Notes under the pieces: model-generated
Database searches by the model: none
What the model saw: only the letters and a program-made list of their open reading frames with translations
What the model was told of the DNA's origin: nothing
Made by a program: the position numbers and the translations under genes
Part shown: positions 34,111-43,767 of the stretch, in pieces
Layout of the letters: every line of letters starts with the position of its first letter
How positions within the stretch are numbered: position 1 is the first letter of the stretch
Source: an uncultured Flavobacteriaceae bacterium
GTDB taxonomy: Bacteria; Bacteroidota; Bacteroidia; Flavobacteriales; Flavobacteriaceae
NCBI GenBank assembly: GCA_947494695.1
Contig: CANLWB010000013.1
Span: 117,993 to 181,992, forward strand
DNA length: 64,000 nucleotides
Direction: 5' to 3'

Positions 34111-34891
34111 AAGAACAGGTCTTGTTTTAATAAGTTTATACATTATGGTGGGAACACTTTTATACGCCTTACAAGAAAAAATATTATTCCATCCTACGGT
34201 CTTATCGCAGGAATTTAAGTTTCAGTTTTCACAAACTTTTGAGGAATTATTTCTTAAAACTGAAGATGAGGCCACCATTAATGCACTTCATTTTAAAACA
34301 GAAAAACCAAAGGGAGTGATCTTGTATTTTCATGGAAATGCAGGCGATTTGTCCAGATGGGGCATGGTTGCAGAGTTCTATGTTAAAAAAGGATATGATG
34401 TTTTAATGATGGACTACCGAACTTTTGGGAAAAGTACCGGAAAATTAAGTGAGGCAGCCTTGTATGCGGATGCCGAATTTTGTTATAACTATCTTAAGGG
34501 CTATTATTTAGAACATGATATCATCCTTTATGGACGTTCATTGGGTACTGGAATAGCAACCTATTTGGCTTCAAAGCATAAACCCAAACAGCTCATTTTA
34601 GAAACACCGTATTACAGTATGGCCGATGTGGCCAAGAGCAAATTTCCAGTTTTGCCAGTGAAATATTTGTTGAAGTATAAACTTCCAAGTCATGAATTTA
34701 TAAGGGATGTAAAGTGTCCAATATCAATATTTCATGGTACCGATGATGAGGTAGTGCCTTATCGATCTGCTCAAAAATTATTTCAGGTTGCTCCTTCAGC
34801 ACATACCACGTTTATAACTATAGACGGAGGAAACCATAGTAATCTTATTCGTTTCGATGCTTTTTTAAAAGGGATAAGTAAGGTGTTGTAA
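34079..34891 (+). CDS. alpha/beta hydrolase, membrane-anchored (paralog 2)
   Basis: The 270-residue protein shares the plan of its upstream neighbour: a basic start, one helix (about 11-27), then the hydrolase fold with intact YFHGNAGD, nucleophile GRSLGTG, acid HGTDDEVVP and His in GGNHSNL. The two align throughout (MVDYRGFGKSTG / MMDYRTFGKSTG; LDAPYYSL / LETPYYSM), so they arose by tandem duplication. The start overlaps the first gene by 32 bp, implying coupled translation. It resembles the BEM46/ABHD-like serine hydrolases; substrate unknown. Confidence 0.87.
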   Translation: MLRRNAKQKLKRTGLVLISLYIMVGTLLYALQEKILFHPTVLSQEFKFQFSQTFEELFLKTEDEATINALHFKTEKPKGVILYFHGNAGDLSRWGMVAEFYVKKGYDVLMMDYRTFGKSTGKLSEAALYADAEFCYNYLKGYYLEHDIILYGRSLGTGIATYLASKHKPKQLILETPYYSMADVAKSKFPVLPVKYLLKYKLPSHEFIRDVKCPISIFHGTDDEVVPYRSAQKLFQVAPSAHTTFITIDGGNHSNLIRFDAFLKGISKVL

Positions 34892-35023
34892 GATTGTATA
34901 ACATAAATCTTAAAAAACAAATGGTTTTATAACGAACATGCTTTTAGTGATATAGTAGTGTTTTTAACTCTATTTTTAAATTAATTGTGTAATTTTATAC
35001 GAGATTATTAACCTCCCTTATCC

Positions 35024-37549
35024 ATGCATACTAAAAGAATTGCCCTCGGTCTTGTTTGCTTTTTGTTTTTGGCCTTCACCTTGACTTCTGATTTAAAAAA
35101 TCCATTTGAAAATATTTTCGGCAACCTGGAAACCTATAAATCCATTAAGGGCCCCGAAAAAGTTTATGTACATACCGATAAAGATTTCTATACCAATGGA
35201 GAAACCATATGGTTTAAAGCTTATTTGGTTGATGGAGTGGACCATCTACCCTCTGGGAAAAGTAAAGTGGTTTATGTTGAATTATTGGATCAAAAGGATA
35301 GTATTGTGGCCCAAAGAAAACTTTATACGGACTCATTAGGAGCCTCTGGCGATATTCTTTTGGATAAAAAATTAAAAGAAGGGACTTACTTATTGCGGTC
35401 CTATACGAAGTATATGTTGAATGAGACGAATCCGATCCCGTTCGAAAAGGAAGTGCCGGTATGGTATCAAAGTTTAAATCCATTAGAAACCATTTCAGGG
35501 ACTTCGGAAACAATAGGGAACAATGAGGCCATAGATGAAAAGTTGAACACGTTATCGGGTAATATTCAACCTGTGCTTAATTTTTATCCAGAAGGCGGTA
35601 ATCTGGTTGCTGGACTTGAAAGTGTTGTAGGCTTGAAAGCTACTGATGGTAAGGGTAATGGTGTCGAACTTGAAGGCCATATTGCAGATGAAGATGGCAA
35701 GGTAATAACTCGTTTTAGGACGTATAAATTCGGATTGGGAAAAACACGTTTCATTCCAGAAAAAGGAAAAACATATATCGCAGAAATTTCCGGAATTCAA
35801 GGGGCACAATTTGTTTTGCCTAATGTTTTGGATTCCGGGTATACTTTAAGGGTTAAAAATAATAGCGATCATGTTGTACTGGAAATGGCTTCGAATGTTG
35901 AATCTGGGTTAGAAGGTGTTTTACTGCTAGGACATATGCGAGGCAATACATTTTTTAAATACATCGAAAAATCAAGAGAGAAGAAGTCGCATAGTACCAA
36001 GTTGATTTATAAAGACCTACAAGATGGGGTGGCTCACTTCACATTATTTACACCAGATGGAAAACCCATTTGTGAACGCCTCACTTTTATTGATAACAGA
36101 GATAACGATATATCTCTTAAGCTTCAGCCCAAAAAAATAAAATATGATACCCGTGAAAATGTGCTGGTAGATGTTATGTTAACAGATAAAATGGGTAAAC
36201 CAGTAGAGGGTGATTTTTCATTAAACGTTGTCAATAAAAACTCGAAAATGGATGGCGTACAGCCTGCTAGTATAGAAAGTTGGTTGTTGTTAGATTCAGA
36301 TTTAGGAGCTACGGTTAAAGACCCGAATTATTTCTTTATTGAAGGTCATAAGGAAAAAAAGAGGTACATGCTGGATGCTCTTATGTTGACGCATGGCTGG
36401 AGACGATTCTTGTGGACGGACTTTATTAAAAATAAGGTGCAAAAGAAACCCTTATATCAACCCGAAAAAGGGATTATGATTTCGGGTAAAACAACAGCCG
36501 TTGGAAGTAAGCTTGCGACCAAACCGGCAATGGTTACATTAAATATCCTCAAAAATGGTATTTTTCAGGAAAAACAGGAAACCAGTGGTCTTGGAGAATT
36601 TAGCTTTGGACCATTTATTTTTAACGATAGTATTAAGACTGTTATTCAGACGACAAATATTGCAAAGGGGTCTGGAAAGCCTAAAAAGAATAATTTAGCC
36701 GTACATATAAATTCTCCGGTATTTTTACCTTCAATTAAAAGACTACCAAATAAAGAGACGAATGAACTGGATCTCATTATAGCTGAAGATTTTTTAAAGG
36801 ATAGTAAGGAAAGAAGACGCCTGGATTTTAAATACGATCCGTTATCTGTTGAATTGGATGCTATTGAAATAACTGTAAAGAAAAAAACAAGACAAGAGAT
36901 TGTTAAAGAGGAACTAAACCAATTAACTTCATATGGAACACCCTCAGATCGGGTATTTACAGATTCTATTCCTGGCATGGAAGCCGCTAGTGCTATAGAT
37001 TTATTAACCAGGGTAGGAGGTGTGCAAATTCGAGGCGCTTATCCGAATCAACGTATTGTTATAAGAGGAGCCTCGTCGTTTATTGCGAGTACAGATCCGC
37101 TTTTCCTTATTAATGGAAACCCTGTTCCAGCGGATGTTTTTAGCGCGCTGCAAGCCAGTGAAATATCATTTATAGATGTTTTAAAAGGTTCAGATGCGTC
37201 TTTTTATGGAACTCGCGGTGCTAATGGTGTTGTAGCAGCTTATACCTATCATTCTAACAGTCTTTTAAATAATAAAAAGCAATACCCCGGAGTAACTAAT
37301 TTTTATGCTCCAGGGTTTTATAGTGCTCGAGTATTTTATGCACCAAATTATAGTGTGAAAAAAGAAGCTCATAAAAAGCCCGATTACCGTTCTACACTGT
37401 ATTGGAATCCTTATGTTACCGAAAGGGAAGTCAGTTTTTTTACAGGAGATAACCAAGGGGTCTATATTATAAATTTAGAAGGGCTTACGAAAGCGGGGCA
37501 ACCTGTAAAAGCATATTGTGAGTTTGAAGTTGTGAATGATCTAAACTAA
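35024..37549 (+). CDS. MG2-like plus TonB-plug protein lacking a beta-barrel
   Basis: The 841-residue protein has a signal (about 1-22). Repeated beta-sandwich modules follow, starting with KVYVHTDKDFYTNGETIWFK (about 46-65), a macroglobulin (MG2)-like opening. The C-terminal part (about 640-745) is a TonB plug: AASAIDLLTRVGGVQIRGAY, RIVIRGASSF and IDVLKGSDASFYGTRGANGV. No barrel strands follow the plug; the protein ends within 100 residues. This domain order exists in Bacteroidota. The plug may dock on another barrel or serve only as a binding domain (inference). Confidence 0.85.
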   Translation: MHTKRIALGLVCFLFLAFTLTSDLKNPFENIFGNLETYKSIKGPEKVYVHTDKDFYTNGETIWFKAYLVDGVDHLPSGKSKVVYVELLDQKDSIVAQRKLYTDSLGASGDILLDKKLKEGTYLLRSYTKYMLNETNPIPFEKEVPVWYQSLNPLETISGTSETIGNNEAIDEKLNTLSGNIQPVLNFYPEGGNLVAGLESVVGLKATDGKGNGVELEGHIADEDGKVITRFRTYKFGLGKTRFIPEKGKTYIAEISGIQGAQFVLPNVLDSGYTLRVKNNSDHVVLEMASNVESGLEGVLLLGHMRGNTFFKYIEKSREKKSHSTKLIYKDLQDGVAHFTLFTPDGKPICERLTFIDNRDNDISLKLQPKKIKYDTRENVLVDVMLTDKMGKPVEGDFSLNVVNKNSKMDGVQPASIESWLLLDSDLGATVKDPNYFFIEGHKEKKRYMLDALMLTHGWRRFLWTDFIKNKVQKKPLYQPEKGIMISGKTTAVGSKLATKPAMVTLNILKNGIFQEKQETSGLGEFSFGPFIFNDSIKTVIQTTNIAKGSGKPKKNNLAVHINSPVFLPSIKRLPNKETNELDLIIAEDFLKDSKERRRLDFKYDPLSVELDAIEITVKKKTRQEIVKEELNQLTSYGTPSDRVFTDSIPGMEAASAIDLLTRVGGVQIRGAYPNQRIVIRGASSFIASTDPLFLINGNPVPADVFSALQASEISFIDVLKGSDASFYGTRGANGVVAAYTYHSNSLLNNKKQYPGVTNFYAPGFYSARVFYAPNYSVKKEAHKKPDYRSTLYWNPYVTEREVSFFTGDNQGVYIINLEGLTKAGQPVKAYCEFEVVNDLN

Positions 37550-37641
37550 AACTTTAAGATAGATTTTTAATGCATTTTATGTATTGATATTCAGTTGTTT
37601 ATTTTTTTGTGAGTACTCTTCTGAGTCTGTCTGCCGTTCGA

Positions 37642-37676
37642 GGTAGGGGGCGTCTAAGCATGACCGCCTACCTTTT
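37642..37676 (+). terminator. possible terminator after the plug protein
   Basis: GGTAGGGGG and CCGCCTACC form a 9-bp stem with one mismatch, followed by TTTTAAAA. It is about 90 bp past the stop codon and so would leave a long 3' end. Confidence 0.45.
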
Positions 37677-38074
37677 AAAATACAATGTTATTCATTTATA
37701 TTTCCAGGTAGATCATAGCTCACCTGTGACATGTATCGAGAGTCTCTTTTAACTCATGATTTCTCAAATTTATTTCATCACTATGCGTGCTTGATAAAAT
37801 TCTTGCCCATATTCTCGAATAGACATGGATGTCCTAAACTTAATGGTGTTGCTCAAAGGGCTGGCATAGCAAAAAGTCTTAAAAAATTAACATCTTCAAT
37901 TCGTGTTCCTTAACGAAAACATAAAAGATTGTTTTGTACTGTTAAAAGTTTCTAAAGGGTGATGGTCACTTTGAAAAAACATAAGAAATTAGCATAACTA
38001 AATGGATATTATTTTTTAAAAAAACATAATCATACCATTGAAGGTTAGTTAGTAAGTTAAATTTTAAGTTGATT

Positions 38075-38110
38075 GAAAAAGCCCGTAACTCATAAATTGC
38101 GGGCTTTTTG
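38075..38110. terminator. terminator hairpin before the cell-wall-enzyme-like gene
   Basis: AAAAAGCCCG, interrupted stem and loop, CGGGCTTTTTG. The hairpin has A and T tracts on both sides and lies 22 bp past the minus-strand stop at 38132, so it most likely ends that gene. Confidence 0.75.
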
Positions 38111-38131
38111 TTTTAATATGATCAATTTGTT

Positions 38132-38734
38132 TTAGAATTCTTTAATTAGAGCAAAATCAACGGGTTTATTTCTGGTCCATATAGCGTTCATCATTTGACG
38201 ATAATCACTCATTCTATTCCAGACCTGACAGCCAAAAGACCATCCGTTAATAAAGTCTTTGGTTATTGTACTGTAAGGATTGTAATCAACGCCATGCATA
38301 TTGGCATAAATGATACCTTCTATAAGCGTTCCGCTTTCTTCTACAACATTATCTTTATCGGAGTCTCTATAGTATTTTATAGGCTTTCGTTGCCGCAGCG
38401 CTCTCATACCTCCATCCGGTCTGGATAATTTGTGATAGCCTCTACTGTATAGATCTTCATAAAACTCATTTGTTTTCCATACTGCTGCACCATTTAGGCC
38501 GTAATCATCAAAAAATTTTAACGCCGTCTTTCCAGAATTAGTTGTTCCCGTACTTACTTGCTTGAATTTATGTCCATCAAAAACATAAAACTTATCATCG
38601 AATGTATTGAATGCGTCTTCCTGACTTTGTACTCCAATAATTAGATATTTACCAATATTTGGAATTTTACCTCCAATATACTCGACTCTTTCCAACAATT
38701 GTGTATCTGTATAAGGTCTTACATTAAAAGCCAT
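38132..38734 (-). CDS. putative cell-wall amidase/L,D-transpeptidase-like protein (WSxGCQV motif)
   Basis: The 200-residue protein lacks a signal. The N-terminal part (FNTFDDKFYVFDG; STGTTNSGKTALKFF) and the C-terminal motifs YANMHGV (about 144-150) and NGWSFGCQVWN (about 164-174) match a phage/bacterial lineage whose HG...SxGC pair resembles the YkuD L,D-transpeptidase site (His and Cys). I infer a peptidoglycan-active enzyme or an inactivated relative. Without a signal, it may rely on another export route or be a phage-derived lysin. Nothing else phage-like is nearby. Confidence 0.6.
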   Translation of the reverse strand: MAFNVRPYTDTQLLERVEYIGGKIPNIGKYLIIGVQSQEDAFNTFDDKFYVFDGHKFKQVSTGTTNSGKTALKFFDDYGLNGAAVWKTNEFYEDLYSRGYHKLSRPDGGMRALRQRKPIKYYRDSDKDNVVEESGTLIEGIIYANMHGVDYNPYSTITKDFINGWSFGCQVWNRMSDYRQMMNAIWTRNKPVDFALIKEF

Positions 38735-38921
38735 GTTTTAAAGTATTTCGATTTCTAGCAAGATACTAAAAATCGACTTACGATATTGTTAAAGCTTATC
38801 TTACGAAACAAGCTCTTAATGAGTATAATACAGGCTTATAATGTTAAAATATCTAAACAGGACGTACTTTTTGGTGATAATCTATGATGCCTATAAGAAA
38901 CCTATTGGGGAACACAACGAT

Positions 38922-40613
38922 TTAAACTGCCTCCACAAACAACCCTTCTTCGGTTTTATCCACCTTAGCCAAACTGTGTTTTGTCAACTCTTTAATCGTT
39001 TTGTCCCATTTTTTGTTAGACAATCCAGATTGAGATTTCAAGTCGTTAAGAGGTAAGCGCTCTGCTTTTTTCAATACCTCTAAAAGCGCTTTTCCTTCGT
39101 CACTAATGGCTGGAGCTTTTTTCTCAGGGCGCATTTGTGGGAAGAATAAAACCTCCTGTATCGATTGGTTATTAGTTAAGAACATGATTAATCTGTCCAT
39201 TCCAATTCCCATTCCAGATGTTGGTGGCATTCCGTATTCTAAAGCACGTAAAAAGTCAAAATCAATAAACTCTGTTGCTTCGTCATCACCTTTGGCAGCC
39301 AGTTTAAGCTGATCCTCAAAACGCTCACGTTGGTCAATTGGGTCATTAAGCTCCGAATAGGCATTGGCAATCTCCTTACCACAAACCATAAGCTCAAAGC
39401 GCTCTGTTAAGTCAGGATTTTCTCTATGTTCTTTACACAACGGGCTCATTTCTTTGGGGTAGTCTGTTATAAAAGTAGGTTGTATGTAGTTGCCTTCACA
39501 TTTTTCACCAAAAATTTCATCGATTAGCTTTCCTTTACCCATAGTGTCATCTACTTCAATACCTAAATCTTTAGCAGCCTGCCTAATATCATCTTCACTT
39601 TTTCCAGTAATATCAAATCCGGTAAAGTGTTTAATAGAGTCGGCCATTGTTACACGCGCGTAAGGTGCTTTAAAATCAATGTCATGATCTCCAAAAGTGG
39701 CCTTGGTTGTTCCGTTTACTGCAATGGCACAATGCTCGAGCAAGCGCTCACAGAAATCCATCATCCAGTTATAATCCTTGTATGCCACGTAAATCTCCAT
39801 AGCTGTAAATTCTGGATTATGGGTACGATCCATACCTTCGTTTCTAAAGTTTTTAGAAAACTCATAAACCCCTTCAAAACCACCAACAATTAAACGTTTT
39901 AAGTAAAGCTCATTGGCAATACGCATATATAAGGGAACATCTAAAGCATTATGGTGCGTTATAAACGGGCGCGCAGCAGCACCTCCAGGAATGGGTTGTA
40001 AAACTGGTGTTTCAACTTCGAAATACCCAGAGTCGTTAAAGAACGCGCGCATGGCATTAAATAGCTTGGTACGCTTTACAAAAACATCTTTTACATGTGG
40101 ATTTACAACTAAATCGGCATAACGTTGTCTGTAACGTTGTTCTGGGTCTGTAAACGCATCATAAACGACACCATCTTTTTCTTTTGGCAGTGGTAAGGGT
40201 TTTAGAGCTTTACTTAATAACGTAAAATCCTTAACCTTAACTGTTTTTTCTCCTACCTGGGTTGTGAATAACTCTCCTTCAATACCAATAAAATCTCCAA
40301 AATCGATAAGTTTTTTAAATACGTCGTTGTATTTTTCCTTGTCGTCTCCCGGGCAAATTTCATCACGGTTAAAATACACCTGAATTTTACCTTCGGCATC
40401 TTGTAACTGAGCAAAACTGGCTTTCCCCTGGACCTTTATCATCATTAAACGCCCAGCAATAACGACCTGTTTTCCATCTTCAAATTGGTCTTTCACCTGT
40501 TTTGAAGTGTGGTTTACAGGATATAAGTCGGCCGGATACGGGTTAACCCCTAAGGCACGTAATTTTTCTAATTTTTCTCTTCTTACAAGCTCTTGCTCTG
40601 ATAATTGCGACAT
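38922..40613 (-). CDS. lysS: lysine--tRNA ligase (class II)
   Basis: The 563-residue protein has an N-terminal OB-fold anticodon-binding domain (about 50-150, VVIAGRLMMIKVQGKASFAQ) and the class II core. Motif 2 is FRNEGMDRTHNPEF and motif 3 is GMGIGMDRLIMF. The length exceeds the usual ~500 because of a C-terminal extension (about 505-563) that looks helical and lies past motif 3; such tails occur in Bacteroidota LysRS. It is monocistronic on the minus strand. Confidence 0.97.
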   Translation of the reverse strand: MSQLSEQELVRREKLEKLRALGVNPYPADLYPVNHTSKQVKDQFEDGKQVVIAGRLMMIKVQGKASFAQLQDAEGKIQVYFNRDEICPGDDKEKYNDVFKKLIDFGDFIGIEGELFTTQVGEKTVKVKDFTLLSKALKPLPLPKEKDGVVYDAFTDPEQRYRQRYADLVVNPHVKDVFVKRTKLFNAMRAFFNDSGYFEVETPVLQPIPGGAAARPFITHHNALDVPLYMRIANELYLKRLIVGGFEGVYEFSKNFRNEGMDRTHNPEFTAMEIYVAYKDYNWMMDFCERLLEHCAIAVNGTTKATFGDHDIDFKAPYARVTMADSIKHFTGFDITGKSEDDIRQAAKDLGIEVDDTMGKGKLIDEIFGEKCEGNYIQPTFITDYPKEMSPLCKEHRENPDLTERFELMVCGKEIANAYSELNDPIDQRERFEDQLKLAAKGDDEATEFIDFDFLRALEYGMPPTSGMGIGMDRLIMFLTNNQSIQEVLFFPQMRPEKKAPAISDEGKALLEVLKKAERLPLNDLKSQSGLSNKKWDKTIKELTKHSLAKVDKTEEGLFVEAV

Positions 40614-40859
40614 ACTCTAAATATGGTGTGAAATTTAAAGGCACAAAGATAATCAATTGATTGACGTTTTACGATTATTGATTTACGAAATTTTTAAGGT
40701 ATTGGTGGCATGAATACCTGTTGAGTTTGTAACAAAATTGTAATCCTTACGTCCAATAAATAAATCATCAATCAACGCTGTATCTTTACACTTAAACAGT
40801 TTACGTTAAGTTTAACTAAAACGAATTAAAGCGCATGGCAGCCTAAATAAATCAAAAAA

Positions 40860-41018
40860 ATGAGTATCTGGAGAGTTTTACTGTCTATTATTTGTCCACC
40901 ATTGGCCGTTCTTGACAAGGGTTGTGGTTCTATTTTTATTGTCTTCCTGCTATGGCTTTGTGGGTGGGTACCTGGTGTTATTGCTGCCCTGGTTATTTTA
41001 AATAATCCAAAAAGATAA
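40860..41018 (+). CDS. YqaE/Pmp3 family small membrane protein
   Basis: The 52-residue protein MSIWRVLLSIICPPLAVLDK plus GCGSIFIVFLLWLCGWVPGV and IAALVILNNPKR has two membrane helices and the family signature ICPPLAVL...LL...GWVPGVIAA. Pmp3-type proteolipids influence membrane potential and salt tolerance in yeast and plants; bacterial roles are not clear. It begins right after an A-tract and lies 45 bp ahead of the lipoprotein gene. A gene this small is easily missed. Confidence 0.92.
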   Translation: MSIWRVLLSIICPPLAVLDKGCGSIFIVFLLWLCGWVPGVIAALVILNNPKR

Positions 41019-41025
41019 ATAACAG

Positions 41026-41033
41026 TATCTTTG
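41026..41033 (+). promoter_or_regulatory. candidate -7 box of the 41064 lipoprotein gene
   Basis: TATCTTTG matches TAnnTTTG and sits 30 bp before the ATG at 41064. No TTG is seen at the -33 position. Confidence 0.4.
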
Positions 41034-41063
41034 TTCACAGTATTAAACCCAAAATTTGATAAA

Positions 41064-41828
41064 ATGAACAAGATTTACACCTTTATCATACTAATAATTT
41101 CTTTTGCTTTTACCAGTTGTCAATTTTCTGAAGATATTTATATAAATGAAGACGGTTCTGGTAAAATGGAGTTTTCTTTTGATGGCTCTCAAATAATGCA
41201 AATGGCAGGAGAAGAAATGAATAAGACCAAAGAAGAAGCTATAGATTCAACATTTAGTTTTAAAGAACTGTTTGAAGAAAAGCGAGACAGTATCTCTAAA
41301 TTACCCAAAGAGGAACAAGATAGGTTAAAACGGTTGGAGAATTTTCAAATGCATATGGTTATGAATCCAGCAACATCTGAAATGAAGTTTGGTATGTTTT
41401 CAGATTTTAAAAAAGTAAGTGAAATTCAGGATATGTTTAAGGCCATGAGTGGTTATGGTGGGATGCAGAAGAACAATAGTAGTTTTCAACCTGCCGGTGC
41501 CACGGTTACAAGCGATCCGTTTTCATCGTTTGGTAAGAATGGGACAGAACTTGAGTATACGTACAACGGAAAGGTGTTTAAACGTATTGCGAAAATTGTA
41601 GATAAAGAGACTTTTAAAAAAGCAACAGATAGCCTGGGCGATATGGCCATGATGTTTGGGGCTTCGATGTATAAATTAAATTATCATTTTCCAAGGCCAA
41701 TTAAAACGGTATCAAACGACAAGGCTCTATTTAGTTCAGATCGAAAAAGTTTTACCCTGGAGTATAGTTTTACGGAATATATATCAAACCCAGAAGCTTT
41801 AAATTTAGAGATTGTATTAGAAGATTAG
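41064..41828 (+). CDS. conserved lipoprotein of unknown function
   Basis: I use ATG 41064 because it gives a proper lipoprotein signal ([19 protein letters not shown], Cys19); an upstream start would add 11 residues that spoil it. The mature 235 residues begin with a strand-rich segment, [20 protein letters not shown], which resembles TP-style beta openings. A helical, charged middle and a final beta part ([18 protein letters not shown]) follow. I do not recognise the family. It ends 1 bp before lipB and is probably cotranscribed with it. Confidence 0.8.
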   Translation: MNKIYTFIILIISFAFTSCQFSEDIYINEDGSGKMEFSFDGSQIMQMAGEEMNKTKEEAIDSTFSFKELFEEKRDSISKLPKEEQDRLKRLENFQMHMVMNPATSEMKFGMFSDFKKVSEIQDMFKAMSGYGGMQKNNSSFQPAGATVTSDPFSSFGKNGTELEYTYNGKVFKRIAKIVDKETFKKATDSLGDMAMMFGASMYKLNYHFPRPIKTVSNDKALFSSDRKSFTLEYSFTEYISNPEALNLEIVLED

Positions 41829-41829
41829 A

Positions 41830-42531
41830 ATGTTGAATAAACAAATTGCGCTGCAAGATTTAGGTTTTAAAGATTACAAAGATACCTGGGATTACCAGGA
41901 GGTGTTGTTTAAAGCTATTGTAGACACTAAAATAAAAAATAGGCGAGAAGCGACCAATCTACAAACAAAGAATCATTTTCTGTTTGTAGAGCATCCGCAT
42001 GTTTATACGTTAGGAAAAAGTGGTGATTTTTCCAATATGCTGCTTAATGAAGAGCAGCTTGCCGAAAAGGGAGCGACCTTTTATAAAATTAACCGTGGCG
42101 GAGATATTACTTACCATGGCCCTGGACAGGTAGTAGGGTATCCGATTTTAGATTTAGAAAACTTTTTTACAGATATACATAAGTACCTTCGGTTTTTAGA
42201 AGAAATGATTATTCTTACTTTAGACGAATATGGTTTAAAGGCAACGCGAAGCGACGGGGAAACTGGAGTCTGGTTGGACACCGGGACACCTTTTGCAAGG
42301 AAAATCTGTGCTATGGGTGTACGCGCCAGCCGGTGGGTAACCATGCATGGTTTTGCACTTAACGTTAATGCCGATTTGGGATATTTTGACAATATTGTCC
42401 CTTGTGGCATTCGAGGCAAAGCGGTAACGTCTTTAAATGTTGAACTTGACGTAAAAGAGGTGTCTATGAATGAGGTTAAAGAAAAACTACTCAAACATTT
42501 TGCAAATCTTTTTGAGGCTGAGTTTTTTTAG
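41830..42531 (+). CDS. lipB: octanoyltransferase LipB
   Basis: It transfers octanoyl groups from acyl-carrier protein to lipoyl-dependent enzymes. The 233-residue protein holds the [12 protein letters not shown] motif (89-100), the catalytic lysine in [12 protein letters not shown] (Lys158) and the acyl-cysteine in [14 protein letters not shown] (Cys192). It follows the lipoprotein gene by 1 bp. lipA is not in the window. Confidence 0.95.
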   Translation: MLNKQIALQDLGFKDYKDTWDYQEVLFKAIVDTKIKNRREATNLQTKNHFLFVEHPHVYTLGKSGDFSNMLLNEEQLAEKGATFYKINRGGDITYHGPGQVVGYPILDLENFFTDIHKYLRFLEEMIILTLDEYGLKATRSDGETGVWLDTGTPFARKICAMGVRASRWVTMHGFALNVNADLGYFDNIVPCGIRGKAVTSLNVELDVKEVSMNEVKEKLLKHFANLFEAEFF

Positions 42532-42641
42532 TGGGCGGTGTTTGGTGGTCAATTTTCGATATTAAGTCCTCAATATTCAGCTCACCACCGTCTATATTTG
42601 AGAATAAATAATCAACACACTACTTTAAATACCCAATGGGT

Positions 42642-43571
42642 TTATTTATTATTGATATACAATTGCCTTCTTAGACCTCCCGGATTAAATAGTGCTCGCA
42701 TTCTCTCTTTTTGTCCTTTGGTAAACATATACATAGATGAATCACCAACATAGTCCATGAAATTCATAAACATATCATTGCTACCACATGAGTTCTGAGG
42801 ATGAACTGGGTGCCCTTTATATTGGGATTTTTGATTAGGGGTGTCGTCAATCAGGTCGCCTTCATCACAATTATCATTTTTACCAAAAATATGACGCAAG
42901 TTTAACCAGTGTCCAATTTCATGGGTGGCGGTTCGCCCGAGTTTATGGCTGCTATCCAAAGGTGGTAAAGTTCCAAATACTCTCGAATCAATTACAAGGC
43001 CATCTATCCTTGGGTCTTCGCCAGGAAATTGAGCATAGCCTGCCAGTCCTAAGTTGCCATTACGATCACTTAAATCTGCGATCCAGATATTCAAATATTT
43101 ATCGTTGGGCCATGCGTTTTGTCCACCTTTTTCCGTGAAATATAATTTAGAGTCTTCAATGGGAGTCGTAGGGTCGTTTGACTCCTTACCATCCCATCCA
43201 GTTACATCACTTTCGTTTCTTATAATTCCAGAAGTCGGTTTGCCATTGGGGTCTATCGTTGCCAGGTAAAATTCTATACCAACATCGGCTACCAATTCTT
43301 TAAATTCATCTGGGGTTTTAATATGATCGGTGTTTTTCTTTCTAAAATCCTGATTTAACACATCAATTTGTGATTTTATTTTTTCGTCACTAATAGTAAA
43401 TGGATCGGGTTGGTAATTAACCACATGTACAATTACCGGTATCCTGATGATTTCACTGTCAGAAACAGGAGTGTCATCCGGTGTTGAGTTATTCGAGTTA
43501 TCGTCCTTTGAACATGAAAAAATAAGTACAATTAATGCAATAAGCATTAAAGCCATATATCTGTTGTGCAT
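42642..43571 (-). CDS. M43 (pappalysin-like) zinc metalloprotease lipoprotein
   Basis: The 309-residue protein has a lipoprotein signal (Cys20, LIFSC) and an Asp/Asn-rich linker. The catalytic domain contains HEIGHWLNLRHIFG, where His217, His221 and His227 bind zinc and Glu218 is the base. GLVIDSRVFGTLPP upstream and NFMDYVGDSSMYMFTKGQ downstream (the Met-turn) fit the family. It is predicted to degrade proteins at the cell surface or in the periplasm. Converges with lipB and stands alone. Confidence 0.92.
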   Translation of the reverse strand: MHNRYMALMLIALIVLIFSCSKDDNSNNSTPDDTPVSDSEIIRIPVIVHVVNYQPDPFTISDEKIKSQIDVLNQDFRKKNTDHIKTPDEFKELVADVGIEFYLATIDPNGKPTSGIIRNESDVTGWDGKESNDPTTPIEDSKLYFTEKGGQNAWPNDKYLNIWIADLSDRNGNLGLAGYAQFPGEDPRIDGLVIDSRVFGTLPPLDSSHKLGRTATHEIGHWLNLRHIFGKNDNCDEGDLIDDTPNQKSQYKGHPVHPQNSCGSNDMFMNFMDYVGDSSMYMFTKGQKERMRALFNPGGLRRQLYINNK

Positions 43572-43713
43572 ATTAAAGTTCTTCTTAGATTTGAGTTGTT
43601 AAGGGATACAGGTTCAACGCTTAATTTTACGTTTTGTTATAGATGCACAAAAATGTAAAAGGTTGCTTTTAAATTGAAGACATAGTTTTTATTCCGGCTG
43701 GAAACAAGAGGAA

Positions 43714-43749
43714 GTCCGCAAAACTATAATTTGTTTTGCAGACTTTTTT
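43714..43749 (+). terminator. possible terminator hairpin
   Basis: GTCCGCAAAAC (43714-43724) and GTTTTGCAGAC (43733-43743) form an 11-bp stem with one mismatch, followed by TTTTTT on the plus strand. No plus-strand gene lies just upstream, so it may be bidirectional and serve the minus-strand cupin gene, or end an antisense transcript. Confidence 0.45.
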
Positions 43750-43767
43750 GGTGCTTGGTATTGAGTA

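Larger units (their letters stand above)
37550..38131. other. non-coding stretch after the plug protein
   Basis: 582 bp. It contains a possible terminator at 37642-37676, an unconvincing 60-codon frame (37731-37913) and the terminator at 38075-38110. I see no gene, and no transposase trace. Confidence 0.5.

Noticed and set aside
37731..37913. 60-codon plus-strand frame
   Set aside because: No recognisable pattern, weak codon character, and no ribosome-binding or promoter signal. It could be a relic, but I cannot support it.
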